From Nocardia jejuensis NBRC 103114 (GTDB lineage Bacteria; Actinomycetota; Actinomycetes; Mycobacteriales; Mycobacteriaceae), in NCBI RefSeq assembly GCF_001613145.1, contig NZ_BDBU01000069.1:1-38636 (forward strand): a stretch of 38,636 nt of DNA, written 5' to 3'. The notes below the pieces were generated by a model. It did not search any database. It worked only from the letters and a program-made list of their open reading frames with translations, and had not been told where the DNA came from. Shown here in pieces: positions 21,312 through 30,347 of the stretch (position 1 is its first letter; each line of letters starts with the position of its first letter). The position numbers and the translations under genes are program-made.

Positions 21312-24300
21312 ATGAGCACTGTCCGATTTCATCGCAGACCCCGCCGGGAGACCCCGCGTTCGCCCGGCGGTGAGGTGACGCTGCAGTCGCCTCCGGAGAT
21401 CCCCAGGGCCGTCCCCGCGAACCTCTTCACCACACTCATGCCGCTGGTGATGGTGGTCGGCATGCTGGGCATGGTCGTGCTCATGTTCACCGCGGGCACC
21501 GGCATCGCGACGAACCCCATGAGCCTGATGTTCCCGTTCATGATGGTGTTCTCGATGATCGGCATGTACGCAGGTCAGGGTGGTAGGGGGCAGAAGTCCG
21601 CGGAAGCCGACGAGGACCGCAAGGACTACCTGCGCTACCTCGATCAGGTGCGCGCGGACGTGGAGCGGACGGCCGCGCAGCAGCGCGCCGCGGTCGAGTG
21701 GAGCCACCCCGCACCGGGTCTGCTCTGGACGCTCGCGGGCACCTCCCGGATGTGGGAGCGCCGCCCCGGAGACAAGGATTTCTGCCACACCCGGATCGGG
21801 CTCGGCAGTCAGCGTCTGGCCACCCGGCTGGTGGCGCCGGAGACCGGTCCGGTGGAGGAGCTGGAGCCGATAGCCGCGGTGTCGCTGAGGCGCTTCGTCC
21901 GGACTCATTCCACGGTCCCGGATCTGCCGACCGCCTTGGCGGTGAAGGGCTTCGCGAGCGTCGCGCTGTCCGGCGATCGGGCGCAGTCGCGCGACCTCAC
22001 CCGAGCGATGCTGCTGCAGCTGGCCATGTTTCAGGGGCCGGATCAGGTGCTCGTCGCGGTGGTCTGCGGTCCCGACACCGCGCGCGAATGGGAGTGGGCG
22101 AAATGGCTCCCGCACACCCAGCATCCCGAGGCGCAGGACGGGGTGGGCAGTGCGCGCATGGTGTTCGGATCCATTCGGCAGGCGCACACGAGTCTCGCAC
22201 CGCTGCTGCGCGATCGGGTCCGGTACTCGCGCAACCAGCCGCCGGATCCCCATGTGATCCAGATCGTGATCGTGGTGGACGGCGGGCTGCTCGAAGCCGA
22301 GCAGGATCCGCTGCGGGAGAGCGGATTCGAGGGCGTCACCATTGTCGACCTGTGCGGCTACGCGCCCGCGCTGGCCGCGTCCCGAGGCATTCGGATGCTG
22401 GTCGAGGACGGGGAGTGCTCCGGGTGCGGCACGGGCGGCGTCGTGGAGCGCTTCGCCGCCATCGACCGGATCGACGCTCGCGAAGCCGAGCGGGCGGCGC
22501 GACGACTGGCCCCCTACCGCGCGCCGCTGCGGCGGGTGGTGGACGGCACGGCCGAAGCGGGCGAGGTGCCCTCGACCTGGTCGCAATTGCTCGGCCTCGG
22601 CGATATCGGCCTGTTCAACGCGGAGAGCGGGTGGCAGCCCCGGTACGGGCGAGAGCGGTTGCGGGTGCCGTTCGGCATCGGCGCCGACGGACTGCCGGTG
22701 ATCCTGGATATCAAGGAGGCGGCCGAGGGCGGAATGGGTCCGCACGGGCTGTGCATCGGCGCGACCGGTTCCGGAAAGTCGGAATTCCTTCGCACCCTGG
22801 TGCTTTCGCTCATTTCCACGCATTCGCCGGATCAGCTCAACTTCGTCCTCGTCGATTTCAAGGGCGGTGCGACCTTCCTCGGGTTGGAGGGCGTCGCGCA
22901 CATCGCGGCCATCATCACCAATCTCGAGGAGGAGGCCGACCTCGTCGACCGTATGCGGGACGCGCTCGCCGGTGAGATGAACCGCCGCCAGGAGGTACTG
23001 CGCGCGGCGGGGAATTTCGCCAATGTCTCCGACTACGAGAAGGCGCGGGCGGCCGGAGCGGATCTCGATCCGATGCCCGCATTGTTCGTGGTGCTGGACG
23101 AATTCTCGGAATTGCTGTCGCAGCACCCGGATTTCGCCGGACTGTTCACCATGATCGGGCGACTGGGGCGTTCGCTGCACGTGCATCTGCTGCTGGCGTC
23201 GCAGCGGCTCGAGGAGGGGCGGCTCAAAGGGCTGGAGAGTCATCTCTCGTATCGGATCGGGCTGAAGACCTTCTCGGCCAATGAATCCCGGCAGGTGCTC
23301 GGTGTGCCGGACGCCTACAACCTGCCGGGCAATCCCGGCGGCGGTTATCTCAAATCGGATTCCGGGGAGATCGTTCGATTCCAATCCGCGTATGTGTCGG
23401 GGCCGTACCTCGGCGGTGGTGCGTCCAGGGATGCCGCCGTGGGTGGCGATCCCGGTGAAATCGACGTCACCGTACGGCCGTTCACCGCATCACAGGTGGA
23501 TTATCGAGCCGCGGACAGGATTCCGCTGCCCGCGCGGCCGGAGGACGAGCAGTCTCAGCCGGACTCCGATCAGATCTCCACGCTGCAGATGCTGGTGTCG
23601 AGGGTGCGAGGTCGCGGCCGTGCCGCGCACGAGATCTGGCTGCCGCCACTGGACGAGGCCCCGACGCTGGATCAGCTGATTCCGCGGTCCGTGCTCACCG
23701 GGGACCGGACACCGGTCGCCGCCCTGCGCGCGCCGATCGGCCTGGTGGACCGGCCGTACGATCAGCGACGCGATCCGCTGGTGGTGGACCTGTCCGGCTC
23801 ACGCGGCAATGTGGCGGTGGTCGGCGGTCCGCAGTCCGGTAAGTCGACGACGCTGCGCTCGCTCGTCATGGCGATGTCGTTGACGCACACCGCAGAACAG
23901 GTGCAGTTCTACTGCCTGGACTTCGGTGGCGGCACCCTCGCCGGGCTGCAGGGGCTGCCGCATGTCGGTTCGGTGGCGAGCCGGCTCGAAGGGGACAGGG
24001 TGCGGCGCACGGTCGCCGAGCTGGTGACCCTGGTGCGAGCGCGGGAGGCCCGATTCCGCCGGCTCGGCATCGAATCCATGGCCGAGTCGCGGCGTCTGCG
24101 CGCGATGGATCCGGCCTCGAGCCCGGCCGCCGCGGCCGCGCACGAGGACCCGTTCGGTGACGCCTTTCTGGTGATCGACGGCTTCGGCACCTTTCGCCAG
24201 GAGTTCGAGGCACTGGAACAGACCGTGATGAACCTTGCGGTGCAGGGACTTTCGTACGGTGTGCACGTGGTGGTGTCGCTCGCGCGCTGGCCCGAGGCGC

Positions 24301-25337
24301 GGCCCGCGCTCAAGGATCAGCTCGGCACCCGTGTCGAACTGCGACTCGGCGATCCGATGGATTCGGATCTGGGACGCAAGTTCGCGGCACTGGTGCCGAT
24401 GGGGCGGCCCGGTCGCGGTATGACCCCGGACTGTCTGCACATGCTCACGGCACTGCCGCGAGTGGACGGCAGCTCGGATCCGGCGACGCTGGGAGTGGCT
24501 GTGGCAGAGGCGGTGTCGGCCATTGCGCTGGCCACGCCGGGACGTCCCGCGCCGCGCGTGCGCATGCTGCCGGAGCGGCTGCCGCAGGCGGATCTGCTTC
24601 GGATGGCGGAGGATTGGCCCGCGCGGCTGGATCGGTCGCAGGCGTGCCTGCGGTTCCCGATCGGCATCGACGAGGCCGAGTTGGCGCCCGTGCGACTGGA
24701 CTTCGTGGCCGGCCCGCACTTCGTCGTAATAGGTGATTCGGAGAGCGGGAAGACGACGCTGCTGCGCTCGATCGTGCAATCGATCTGCGCGGCGAACACA
24801 CCGGATCAGGCGCGCATCATCATGGGCGACTACCGGCGCACCATGCTCGGCACCGTGCCGCCGGGATATCTGGCCGGATACGGCTCGACCGCACCGCAAT
24901 TCACCCGGCAGATGGCGGACCTGGCCGCCTATGTCACCCAGCGCATGCCGGGGCCGGACGTGACGCCGCAGCAGTTGCGGGATCGATCGTGGTGGCGTGG
25001 ACCGGAGCTGTACGTGGTCGTGGACGACTACGACCTGATCGCCACCTCCGGCGGGAATCCACTGCACGCCCTGGTGGATCACCTCGCGCACGCCCGGGAC
25101 CTGGGCTTCCATCTGATCGTCGCGCGGCGTTCGGGTGGCGCGGGCCGGGCGATGTACGAGGCGACGCTGAACCGCATGAAGGAACTGAACTCGGCCGCGC
25201 TGATCATGAGCTGCAGCCGCGACGAGGGGGTGCTGTTCGGCACCACCCGCCCCTCGCTCATGCCGCCGGGCCGAGGCACCTACGTCACCCGCACCGGCGA
25301 AGACCTGATCCAGCTGGGCTGGCTCCCACCCGCCTGA
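21312..25337 (+). CDS. eccC: Type VII secretion ATPase EccC (single-chain, three ATPase domains)
   Basis: A 1341-residue FtsK/SpoIIIE-type motor that recognises WXG100 substrates and drives export. Two membrane helices lie at about 39-60 and 68-88. Three ATPase domains follow: Walker A GATGSGKSE (near 484) with Walker B VVLDEFSEL (near 592); GGPQSGKSTT (near 838) with LVIDGFGTF (near 954); and GDSESGKTTL (near 1141) with VVVDDYDLI (near 1235). Domain 1 keeps the acidic Asp-Glu of an active site; domains 2 and 3 have Asp-Gly and Asp-Asp, as expected for regulatory substrate-binding domains. EccC is one chain here, not split into Ca/Cb. I chose ATG 21312 (STVRFHRRPRRETPRSPGGE matches the usual N-terminus); ATG 21291 is an alternative. 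Confidence 0.94.
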   Translation: MSTVRFHRRPRRETPRSPGGEVTLQSPPEIPRAVPANLFTTLMPLVMVVGMLGMVVLMFTAGTGIATNPMSLMFPFMMVFSMIGMYAGQGGRGQKSAEADEDRKDYLRYLDQVRADVERTAAQQRAAVEWSHPAPGLLWTLAGTSRMWERRPGDKDFCHTRIGLGSQRLATRLVAPETGPVEELEPIAAVSLRRFVRTHSTVPDLPTALAVKGFASVALSGDRAQSRDLTRAMLLQLAMFQGPDQVLVAVVCGPDTAREWEWAKWLPHTQHPEAQDGVGSARMVFGSIRQAHTSLAPLLRDRVRYSRNQPPDPHVIQIVIVVDGGLLEAEQDPLRESGFEGVTIVDLCGYAPALAASRGIRMLVEDGECSGCGTGGVVERFAAIDRIDAREAERAARRLAPYRAPLRRVVDGTAEAGEVPSTWSQLLGLGDIGLFNAESGWQPRYGRERLRVPFGIGADGLPVILDIKEAAEGGMGPHGLCIGATGSGKSEFLRTLVLSLISTHSPDQLNFVLVDFKGGATFLGLEGVAHIAAIITNLEEEADLVDRMRDALAGEMNRRQEVLRAAGNFANVSDYEKARAAGADLDPMPALFVVLDEFSELLSQHPDFAGLFTMIGRLGRSLHVHLLLASQRLEEGRLKGLESHLSYRIGLKTFSANESRQVLGVPDAYNLPGNPGGGYLKSDSGEIVRFQSAYVSGPYLGGGASRDAAVGGDPGEIDVTVRPFTASQVDYRAADRIPLPARPEDEQSQPDSDQISTLQMLVSRVRGRGRAAHEIWLPPLDEAPTLDQLIPRSVLTGDRTPVAALRAPIGLVDRPYDQRRDPLVVDLSGSRGNVAVVGGPQSGKSTTLRSLVMAMSLTHTAEQVQFYCLDFGGGTLAGLQGLPHVGSVASRLEGDRVRRTVAELVTLVRAREARFRRLGIESMAESRRLRAMDPASSPAAAAAHEDPFGDAFLVIDGFGTFRQEFEALEQTVMNLAVQGLSYGVHVVVSLARWPEARPALKDQLGTRVELRLGDPMDSDLGRKFAALVPMGRPGRGMTPDCLHMLTALPRVDGSSDPATLGVAVAEAVSAIALATPGRPAPRVRMLPERLPQADLLRMAEDWPARLDRSQACLRFPIGIDEAELAPVRLDFVAGPHFVVIGDSESGKTTLLRSIVQSICAANTPDQARIIMGDYRRTMLGTVPPGYLAGYGSTAPQFTRQMADLAAYVTQRMPGPDVTPQQLRDRSWWRGPELYVVVDDYDLIATSGGNPLHALVDHLAHARDLGFHLIVARRSGGAGRAMYEATLNRMKELNSAALIMSCSRDEGVLFGTTRPSLMPPGRGTYVTRTGEDLIQLGWLPPA

Positions 25338-25369
25338 TCGGTGTCACAGGCGCTCTGGTCGAACGCCAA

Positions 25370-25392
25370 CGCCCCGGCAGTCCGCCGGGGCG
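25370..25392. terminator. Bidirectional hairpin between eccC and the WXG100 operon
   Basis: CGCCCCGGC (25370-25378) pairs perfectly with GCCGGGGCG (25384-25392) around a 5-nt loop. It lies between two convergent genes, with no T-run on either side. It probably ends both transcripts. Confidence 0.65.
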
Positions 25393-25410
25393 CGATGCGA
25401 GATTCGCGTT

Positions 25411-25713
25411 CTAGAACAGCCCGGCGAGGGCGGTGTCCTTGGCCTGCAGCTCGGCGTTGCCGGTGCGGACCAGCGTGGCCGCGCCGCTCAGCGTCGTATT
25501 GAGCTGGCCGACATGGGTGTTCCACATGCGCTGGAGGTCGCCGAACGCGTCGTTGGCGTCGCCCTTCCAGTTGTTGGCGACGAATTCCTCCACGCTGCGG
25601 TGGAAGGCCTCGAGTTCGTCGCGGATGGTTTCCGCGCGCCTGATGATCGCGGTCGCGTTGTCCGCGACACCGTCGAAGTGCGCGGAGATGATCTGTCCGT
25701 GTGCTGCTGCCAT
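25411..25713 (-). CDS. WXG100 family type VII secretion target (EsxA-like)
   Basis: A 100-residue helical-hairpin protein with the WXG motif NNWKGDANDAF in the turn (Trp at about 49). Such proteins form heterodimers and leave through the ESX machine. It has no C-terminal YxxxD/E export signal, so it would rely on its partner at 25769-26098, as ESAT-6 does on CFP-10. AAAGGA stands ahead of the ATG. It is the last gene of the minus-strand operon, 55 nt after its partner. Confidence 0.9.
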   Translation of the reverse strand: MAAAHGQIISAHFDGVADNATAIIRRAETIRDELEAFHRSVEEFVANNWKGDANDAFGDLQRMWNTHVGQLNTTLSGAATLVRTGNAELQAKDTALAGLF

Positions 25714-25768
25714 TGTCGGAGTCCTTTGCCGAGTAGCCGGAGAGAGTGGGAGAAGAACGGGGCGGATT

Positions 25769-26098
25769 TCAGACCGGGGGCAGATCGAGACTGGAAATCT
25801 GCGCCTTGACCTGACCGGCGAAGTCCTGGTCGTGCTCCTCGTAGTTCGATCCGACCCTGATGAGCTTTTCGGCGGTGTCCATGAGCCTGTCGTTCAGCTT
25901 GTCCGCCTGGAAGTAATAGCGCTGCATGAACGCGTTGAAGGCGTCGGCTGCGCCGCCCTTCCAATTCGAACCCGTGGTGATGTTGTCCTCGTCGGACTTC
26001 AGCTGGGCGATCTTGCCCATCAGCATCTCGTGGGTGTGCTTGAACTCCTGTGCCTTGGCCTGGATGAGCTCATTACTGGCTTCGAATGCACCGGCCAC
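25769..26098 (-). CDS. WXG100 family type VII secretion target (EsxB/CFP-10-like)
   Basis: A 109-residue WXG100 protein. The turn carries SNWKGGAADAF, and after the second helix the segment NYEEHDQDFAGQ contains Tyr-x-x-x-Asp, the export signal read by EccC. I chose GTG 26098, which has GGGAGG with a short spacer; the frame extended to 26401 would add about 100 residues overlapping the preceding lipoprotein gene. It forms a pair with the downstream EsxA-like gene and sits at the end of the lipoprotein-kinase operon. In mycobacterial ESX-4 the Esx genes lie beyond the Rv3446c-type gene; whether such a second pair exists here is outside the window. Confidence 0.9.
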   Translation of the reverse strand: MAGAFEASNELIQAKAQEFKHTHEMLMGKIAQLKSDEDNITTGSNWKGGAADAFNAFMQRYYFQADKLNDRLMDTAEKLIRVGSNYEEHDQDFAGQVKAQISSLDLPPV

Positions 26099-26204
26099 GG
26101 TGCCTCCCTTCGATTGCGCAGTCGATGCCGCGCGGCGGACTACCCCTGTACAGAGATTGGACGGGGAGCACGGCCGTGCGGTTCCACCCGGATCACAGCG
26201 ACGG

Positions 26205-27413
26205 TCACCAGGTGCTGTTCGCCAGCAACGCGTACTGCGCGGCGGCTCGCTGCTGCGCATCGCTGAGCTGATCACCTTCCACAGTGGCAACGTATTGGCG
26301 ATAGGTGACGACGCAGCGGAAACGCTTGGTCGAATAGTCTCTCTCGCGCGCACTCTCACCGCACAGTGCGTCGGGAATCCCGGGCGGTGCGTCCGCGGCA
26401 CCGGGATAGGGAGCGCCGAGCATTTCCGACGTCAGTTTCCGCGCCGCGGCGGTATCGCGAGTGCGGAACAACATCGATTCATTGGACATACTGCTGTTCA
26501 ACGCGAAACGGTCGAGGCCGCTCTCGTTCGCGAGACGTGTCCAAAGTTCTTGGTTCTTCACCTGATTCAGGAATCCGCGCGGCTCGAATACCGCCAGGTT
26601 CTTGCTGTTCGGTGACCCGAAACCGTCCGGATTGAGCGTCCTGCGCAGCATGCCGTCGGAATCGTACGGCAGCCGCAGCATGTCCTCGCGGCTCAATGGC
26701 CGCAGCGAATCCAGCAGCGGCAATTGCGCACCGTAGATCTTTCCCACCAGATCCACGAGCTGGTCGATATTCGTCTCCCTCACTCCGGCGACGATGCGCA
26801 CGACATAGCTGCCGTGCGCGATCGTCGAACCGATATGGGAGATCGTGGGTCGCCAATGAGCATGGGCGGTGGGGTATTTCGGCAGCGTGACATGCTGGTT
26901 CTCCTCGGCGGCCACCGCGAAATCGAGATCGTCGATCTCCGCGGCGGCCTGTGCGGCGGCCGCGTCGCCGGGGAACTGCAGCACCAGGACCTTCGCGAAC
27001 GTGCTGCCGCGCAGGCTCCCGGATTCGGCGGGCTCGCGATCGGTGTGATCGGCGGAGTAGCCGAACAGCATCCCGTTGCGCGCCAAGGCGGGCGCGGTCG
27101 CGGCATCGAGCACCTTCGTCGCCGCGTCCACATCGCCGATCGGCTGCGCGCCGATGCCGTATTTCAGGGCCGGATCGATGTCCGGACCGGTCGCCATCCG
27201 GCCCGCCAGCCGCATCATGGCCAGCTCCCGGCCGCCGCCGAGGTCGTTGTAGTACGTGTAGCGCAGGTCCAGCGGTTGCGTCGAATAGCTGCCCACATCC
27301 AGTGTGCGCACGTCTATTTCACCGGGTGCGGCGGTTCCTCCGACGTGCGCGCAACCGGCCGCCGTCAGCGCGGCAGCGACCGCGGCGGCGGCTCGGAAAC
27401 CTCGTGACAGCAT
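26205..27413 (-). CDS. Envelope lipoprotein, paralogue A (DUF7373-like)
   Basis: A 402-residue predicted lipoprotein: an Ala-rich signal peptide ends in LTAAGC, placing the lipidated cysteine near residue 21. The mature chain starts GGTAAPGEIDVRTLDVGSY, a block shared with paralogue C (DGTAAPGEIDVRKLEVGSF). Near the end two cysteines (ALCGES and FRCVV) 16 residues apart and the closing AQYALLAN are also shared by all three paralogues. No catalytic motif is seen. From memory these resemble the DUF7373 lipoproteins of Nocardia and relatives; the function is unknown. I chose ATG 27413 with GAGGA; it starts 8 nt after the stop of paralogue B, so translation is probably coupled. Confidence 0.78.
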   Translation of the reverse strand: MLSRGFRAAAAVAAALTAAGCAHVGGTAAPGEIDVRTLDVGSYSTQPLDLRYTYYNDLGGGRELAMMRLAGRMATGPDIDPALKYGIGAQPIGDVDAATKVLDAATAPALARNGMLFGYSADHTDREPAESGSLRGSTFAKVLVLQFPGDAAAAQAAAEIDDLDFAVAAEENQHVTLPKYPTAHAHWRPTISHIGSTIAHGSYVVRIVAGVRETNIDQLVDLVGKIYGAQLPLLDSLRPLSREDMLRLPYDSDGMLRRTLNPDGFGSPNSKNLAVFEPRGFLNQVKNQELWTRLANESGLDRFALNSSMSNESMLFRTRDTAAARKLTSEMLGAPYPGAADAPPGIPDALCGESARERDYSTKRFRCVVTYRQYVATVEGDQLSDAQQRAAAQYALLANSTW

Positions 27414-27421
27414 TGTCGTCC

Positions 27422-28645
27422 TCAGTGGGTGTTGACGAGCAGGGCGTACTGGGCCGAAATGCGCTGCTGCGCGTCCAGCAGCTGGTTGGCGGCCACCTCG
27501 GCGGCGTAGCGATCGTGTGCGACGTAGCAGTAGTAGCCGATGTCGTACTTGCTCGCCGCGATGTATCTGCGGCACTTGGCATTCGGCAGATTCTTGGGTG
27601 ACTCGGCCGGGACGAACCGGCGCGTGGTCTCGGCTCTGGCATCGACGATCCGCGTGGCACCGGCGAAATCCCGTGCGCGATAGACGAAGTCGCCGCGCCA
27701 GGCCACCCGATCCACCCCCGCCTCGTCGAACAGCGTCGGGTCGGTGTCCGGATCACCCGAGATCTGCAGGCCGCCTCGGCGGTCGTAGACGCCCGGAATC
27801 CCGCGTTTGGCTTGGTCGGCGACCACTGTCGAAAGCGATCGGGCGAGCATGCCGTCGCGATCGGGCGTCAATTCCAGCATTTTGTCGGCGGGGGTGGGTT
27901 CGAAGGCGGCGAGGCGGGGCGCGATGGCGTCCAGGCTGCGCTGTGCGCGCTCCAGGAGCGCGGGCAGGTTGCGCTCCTTCAGTACCGACATGACGCTGTC
28001 GTAGACATAGGTGAACACGACGAATTTGCCGGTGGCATACCAGGATCGGAGCTGACCGGGGCCGGAGACGTCGTCGGTGGTGTAGGCCACGGCGGCCGGA
28101 TGGCCGGGAACCTGGACCGGCTCCTTGCCGGTTCCGGCCGCCAGATCCAGTCTGCCCAGCGCGCCCGCCGCCTCGGTCGCGGCCTGCTCATCGGTGAAAA
28201 GCAGTGCGACATTGTCGAGTTCGTAGGCGAGGCTGCCCATTCGATCGTTCCGCCCGGTCGTCACGAATCCGGTGACGAATCCCTTGGCGGCCTCGTTCAT
28301 GGCCGCCGGATCGGCGCTCACCCTGGATTTCATCGCCGCGGAGCTGAAATCGATGAAATTGCGGATCGCGCCGCCCATGGCGGAGGGTGCGTACCTGGCC
28401 TCGGGGATGATCTCCTGCGGGAGCGGCATGGCGTCGCCCACCCGCCACGATTCCACCAGCCGGGCCTGCTCCGGACCGGTGACCCTGTCGAAGTACTTGG
28501 GCTGTGTGGGCAGGTTGCCGACATCGAGGGTGGCCAGATCGATGGTGGGCTCGGCGGGAGCATCGGAGCCGGAGCCGCATGCGGCCGTACCGGCGATCGC
28601 GAGCGCCGACGCTGTCGCGACCAGTGCGCGCACGGCCTTGTCCAT
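27422..28645 (-). CDS. Envelope lipoprotein, paralogue B (DUF7373-like)
   Basis: A 407-residue lipoprotein: signal peptide AVRALVATASALAIAGTAAC, with the lipid-anchored Cys near 23. The mature start TIDLATLDVGNLPTQPKYFDRVTGPE corresponds to the IDV-LxVGS block of paralogues A and C. The C-terminal part has the cysteine pair (AKCRRY and YYCYVA, 15 residues apart) and ends AQYALLVNTH. It is preceded by AAGGGAGG and lies 25 nt after the kinase gene, so it is very likely co-transcribed with it. It is the most divergent of the three paralogues. The function is unknown; it could be a ligand-binding or sensor partner of the kinase ectodomain. Confidence 0.78.
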   Translation of the reverse strand: MDKAVRALVATASALAIAGTAACGSGSDAPAEPTIDLATLDVGNLPTQPKYFDRVTGPEQARLVESWRVGDAMPLPQEIIPEARYAPSAMGGAIRNFIDFSSAAMKSRVSADPAAMNEAAKGFVTGFVTTGRNDRMGSLAYELDNVALLFTDEQAATEAAGALGRLDLAAGTGKEPVQVPGHPAAVAYTTDDVSGPGQLRSWYATGKFVVFTYVYDSVMSVLKERNLPALLERAQRSLDAIAPRLAAFEPTPADKMLELTPDRDGMLARSLSTVVADQAKRGIPGVYDRRGGLQISGDPDTDPTLFDEAGVDRVAWRGDFVYRARDFAGATRIVDARAETTRRFVPAESPKNLPNAKCRRYIAASKYDIGYYCYVAHDRYAAEVAANQLLDAQQRISAQYALLVNTH

Positions 28646-28670
28646 GGGTTCCCCTCCCTTGTGCGTGAGC

Positions 28671-30242
28671 CTACTTGACGCGATTGTGCAGCACCGGGAC
28701 CAGCTTGTTCAGCAGCACCTGCTCGGAATCGGCGGACCAGTTGCGCATGGCCGCCACGGCGGCGGGATCGTCGAGCGGGATGACCACCGCGCGGGAACCG
28801 GTGATCTCGTAGGGCAGTCCGAGCAGTCCACCGCCTCCGGCCTTCTCGTCGCTGCGCACGGCGATGAGATAGGAGTTCTCACCGGCCTTCAGCGGCTCGT
28901 ATTCGGCGGTGGGTCGCGGTGAGACCTCGTCGCCGGTGCGGGTGTAGTCGAGGTTGTAGACGAACCCCAGATCGGTGAGGAAGGTGGTCTGCGGGGTGCC
29001 GCCCAGATAGATCGAGAACTTGCGCGGATCGGTGACGTCGACCATGGTGACCGTCTTGCCGGCGAACGCGGGATTGTCGATGCGCGCCCGGTCCATCGGC
29101 GAGGCCGCGGGGTTCGCGGAGGAGCTGACCGCCGAGCCGCTCGCGGAGGTCGTCGTACCGGCGGTCGAGTCGTCGCCGCCGGTGAGTGCCACGATGCCGA
29201 TCCCGGCGGCCAGCGCCGCCACGAGCACTCCCGCGCCGATGCCGATATAACGGCCCCGGTGATTCCGGGCGCGCGGGGCCGGATCGGCGGATCCCGCACT
29301 CGCGGTGGGATTTCCGGTGTCGGGTCGCTGGGCGAAGAAGCCCGGCGTGGCCACCTGGATCGGGTAGGTGGGGGAGGTGCTGGTGGACAGCGGGTTGTAG
29401 CCGGGGATCAGCGCGTTGGCCGCGGCGTCGGTGAATTCCCGGGAGCTGTTGAATCGTTCGGCCGGGTTCTTGGCCATCGCGACGGCGAAGACCTGATCGA
29501 GCTCCGGCGGCAGATGCGGGTTGACCAGTGTCGCGCGCGGCGGCGGCTCGTTCAGATGACCCATCATCACGAGCGCGGGTTGTGTTCCCGGATAAGGGTT
29601 CTGGCCGGTGAGCATCTTGTAGAACGAGCACGCCAGGCTGTAGAGGTCGGCGCGGTGATCGAGCGGTTCGCCCGAGAGTTGTTCGGGCGGGGCGTAGGCG
29701 ATGGTGGCGACGAAACTGCCGGTCTGGGTGAGCTCGGTGGTGTCCTCGGTGGACTTGGCGACGCCGAAGTCCGCCAGCAGCGCCCGCTCCTCCTCGCCGT
29801 CGAGGGAGGTCAGCAGGAAGTTGGCGGGTTTGACGTCACGGTGCAGCAGGCCCTTGCGGTGCGCGTAGTCCAGCGCCCGCCCGACCTGGGTGGTGATCGA
29901 CAGCGCGCGCAGCGGGGTCATGGCCGTGGGATCGCGCTTGAGTTCGGCGGAGGCGTCGGTGCCCTCCACGAACTGCATGGCGATCCACAGGTGCTCGTTC
30001 TCCTCGCCGCGGTTGTGCACCGAGACGATGTTCGGATGATCCAGGCCCGCAACGAGATTGGCCTCGCGCTCGAACCGGCCGCGGAACTCCCGGTCCCGGG
30101 TCAGATCGGCCGAGAGCACCTTCAGCGCGTCCATGCGCGGCAGGCTGGGGTGTTTGGCCAGGTAGACGGTGCCCATACCGCCGGAACCCAGGACGCGGAC
30201 GATCCGGTAGCCGCCGACGATGGTGCCGGGACTCATCGCCAT
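28671..30242 (-). CDS. Transmembrane Ser/Thr protein kinase (PASTA-less Pkn type)
   Basis: A 523-residue Hanks-type kinase. The kinase domain (about 11-275) is complete: the glycine loop LGSGGMGTVYLAK, Lys41 in ALKVL, Glu60 in helix C, HRDVKPAN with Asp136 and Asn141, DFG at 158-160, a Thr-rich activation loop (TEDTTELTQTGSF) and APPEQ. A Ser/Pro-rich juxtamembrane linker leads to one membrane helix (332-354) and an outside domain of about 170 residues. That domain has no PASTA repeats or other motif I recognise. The ATG at 30242 follows AGGAGT. It lies between lipoprotein genes and near two FHA-domain genes, whose products are natural readers of its phosphothreonines. Confidence 0.93.
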   Translation of the reverse strand: MAMSPGTIVGGYRIVRVLGSGGMGTVYLAKHPSLPRMDALKVLSADLTRDREFRGRFEREANLVAGLDHPNIVSVHNRGEENEHLWIAMQFVEGTDASAELKRDPTAMTPLRALSITTQVGRALDYAHRKGLLHRDVKPANFLLTSLDGEEERALLADFGVAKSTEDTTELTQTGSFVATIAYAPPEQLSGEPLDHRADLYSLACSFYKMLTGQNPYPGTQPALVMMGHLNEPPPRATLVNPHLPPELDQVFAVAMAKNPAERFNSSREFTDAAANALIPGYNPLSTSTSPTYPIQVATPGFFAQRPDTGNPTASAGSADPAPRARNHRGRYIGIGAGVLVAALAAGIGIVALTGGDDSTAGTTTSASGSAVSSSANPAASPMDRARIDNPAFAGKTVTMVDVTDPRKFSIYLGGTPQTTFLTDLGFVYNLDYTRTGDEVSPRPTAEYEPLKAGENSYLIAVRSDEKAGGGGLLGLPYEITGSRAVVIPLDDPAAVAAMRNWSADSEQVLLNKLVPVLHNRVK

Positions 30243-30262
30243 GACTGGTACTCCTGCGGCGC

Positions 30263-30314
30263 TCGGTGGGGCGGGGGCGGGTTCTGCCGGAGCTTACTGG
30301 AGCCGCCCCACCGA
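30263..30314 (-). promoter_or_regulatory. 12-bp inverted repeat between lipoprotein C and the kinase gene
   Basis: TCGGTGGGGCGG (30263-30274) is exactly complementary to 30303-30314, with a 28-nt loop. On the minus strand it ends about 10 nt ahead of the kinase ribosome site. No T-run follows. It could end most transcripts after lipoprotein C or control kinase translation. Confidence 0.5.
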
Positions 30315-30347
30315 TGACCGAATCGCGACGAGTGACCGACCTCGGGG

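Noticed and set aside
21279..23384. Minus-strand open frame of 701 codons
   Set aside because: Fully antisense to eccC; His/Arg/Leu-rich with no motif.
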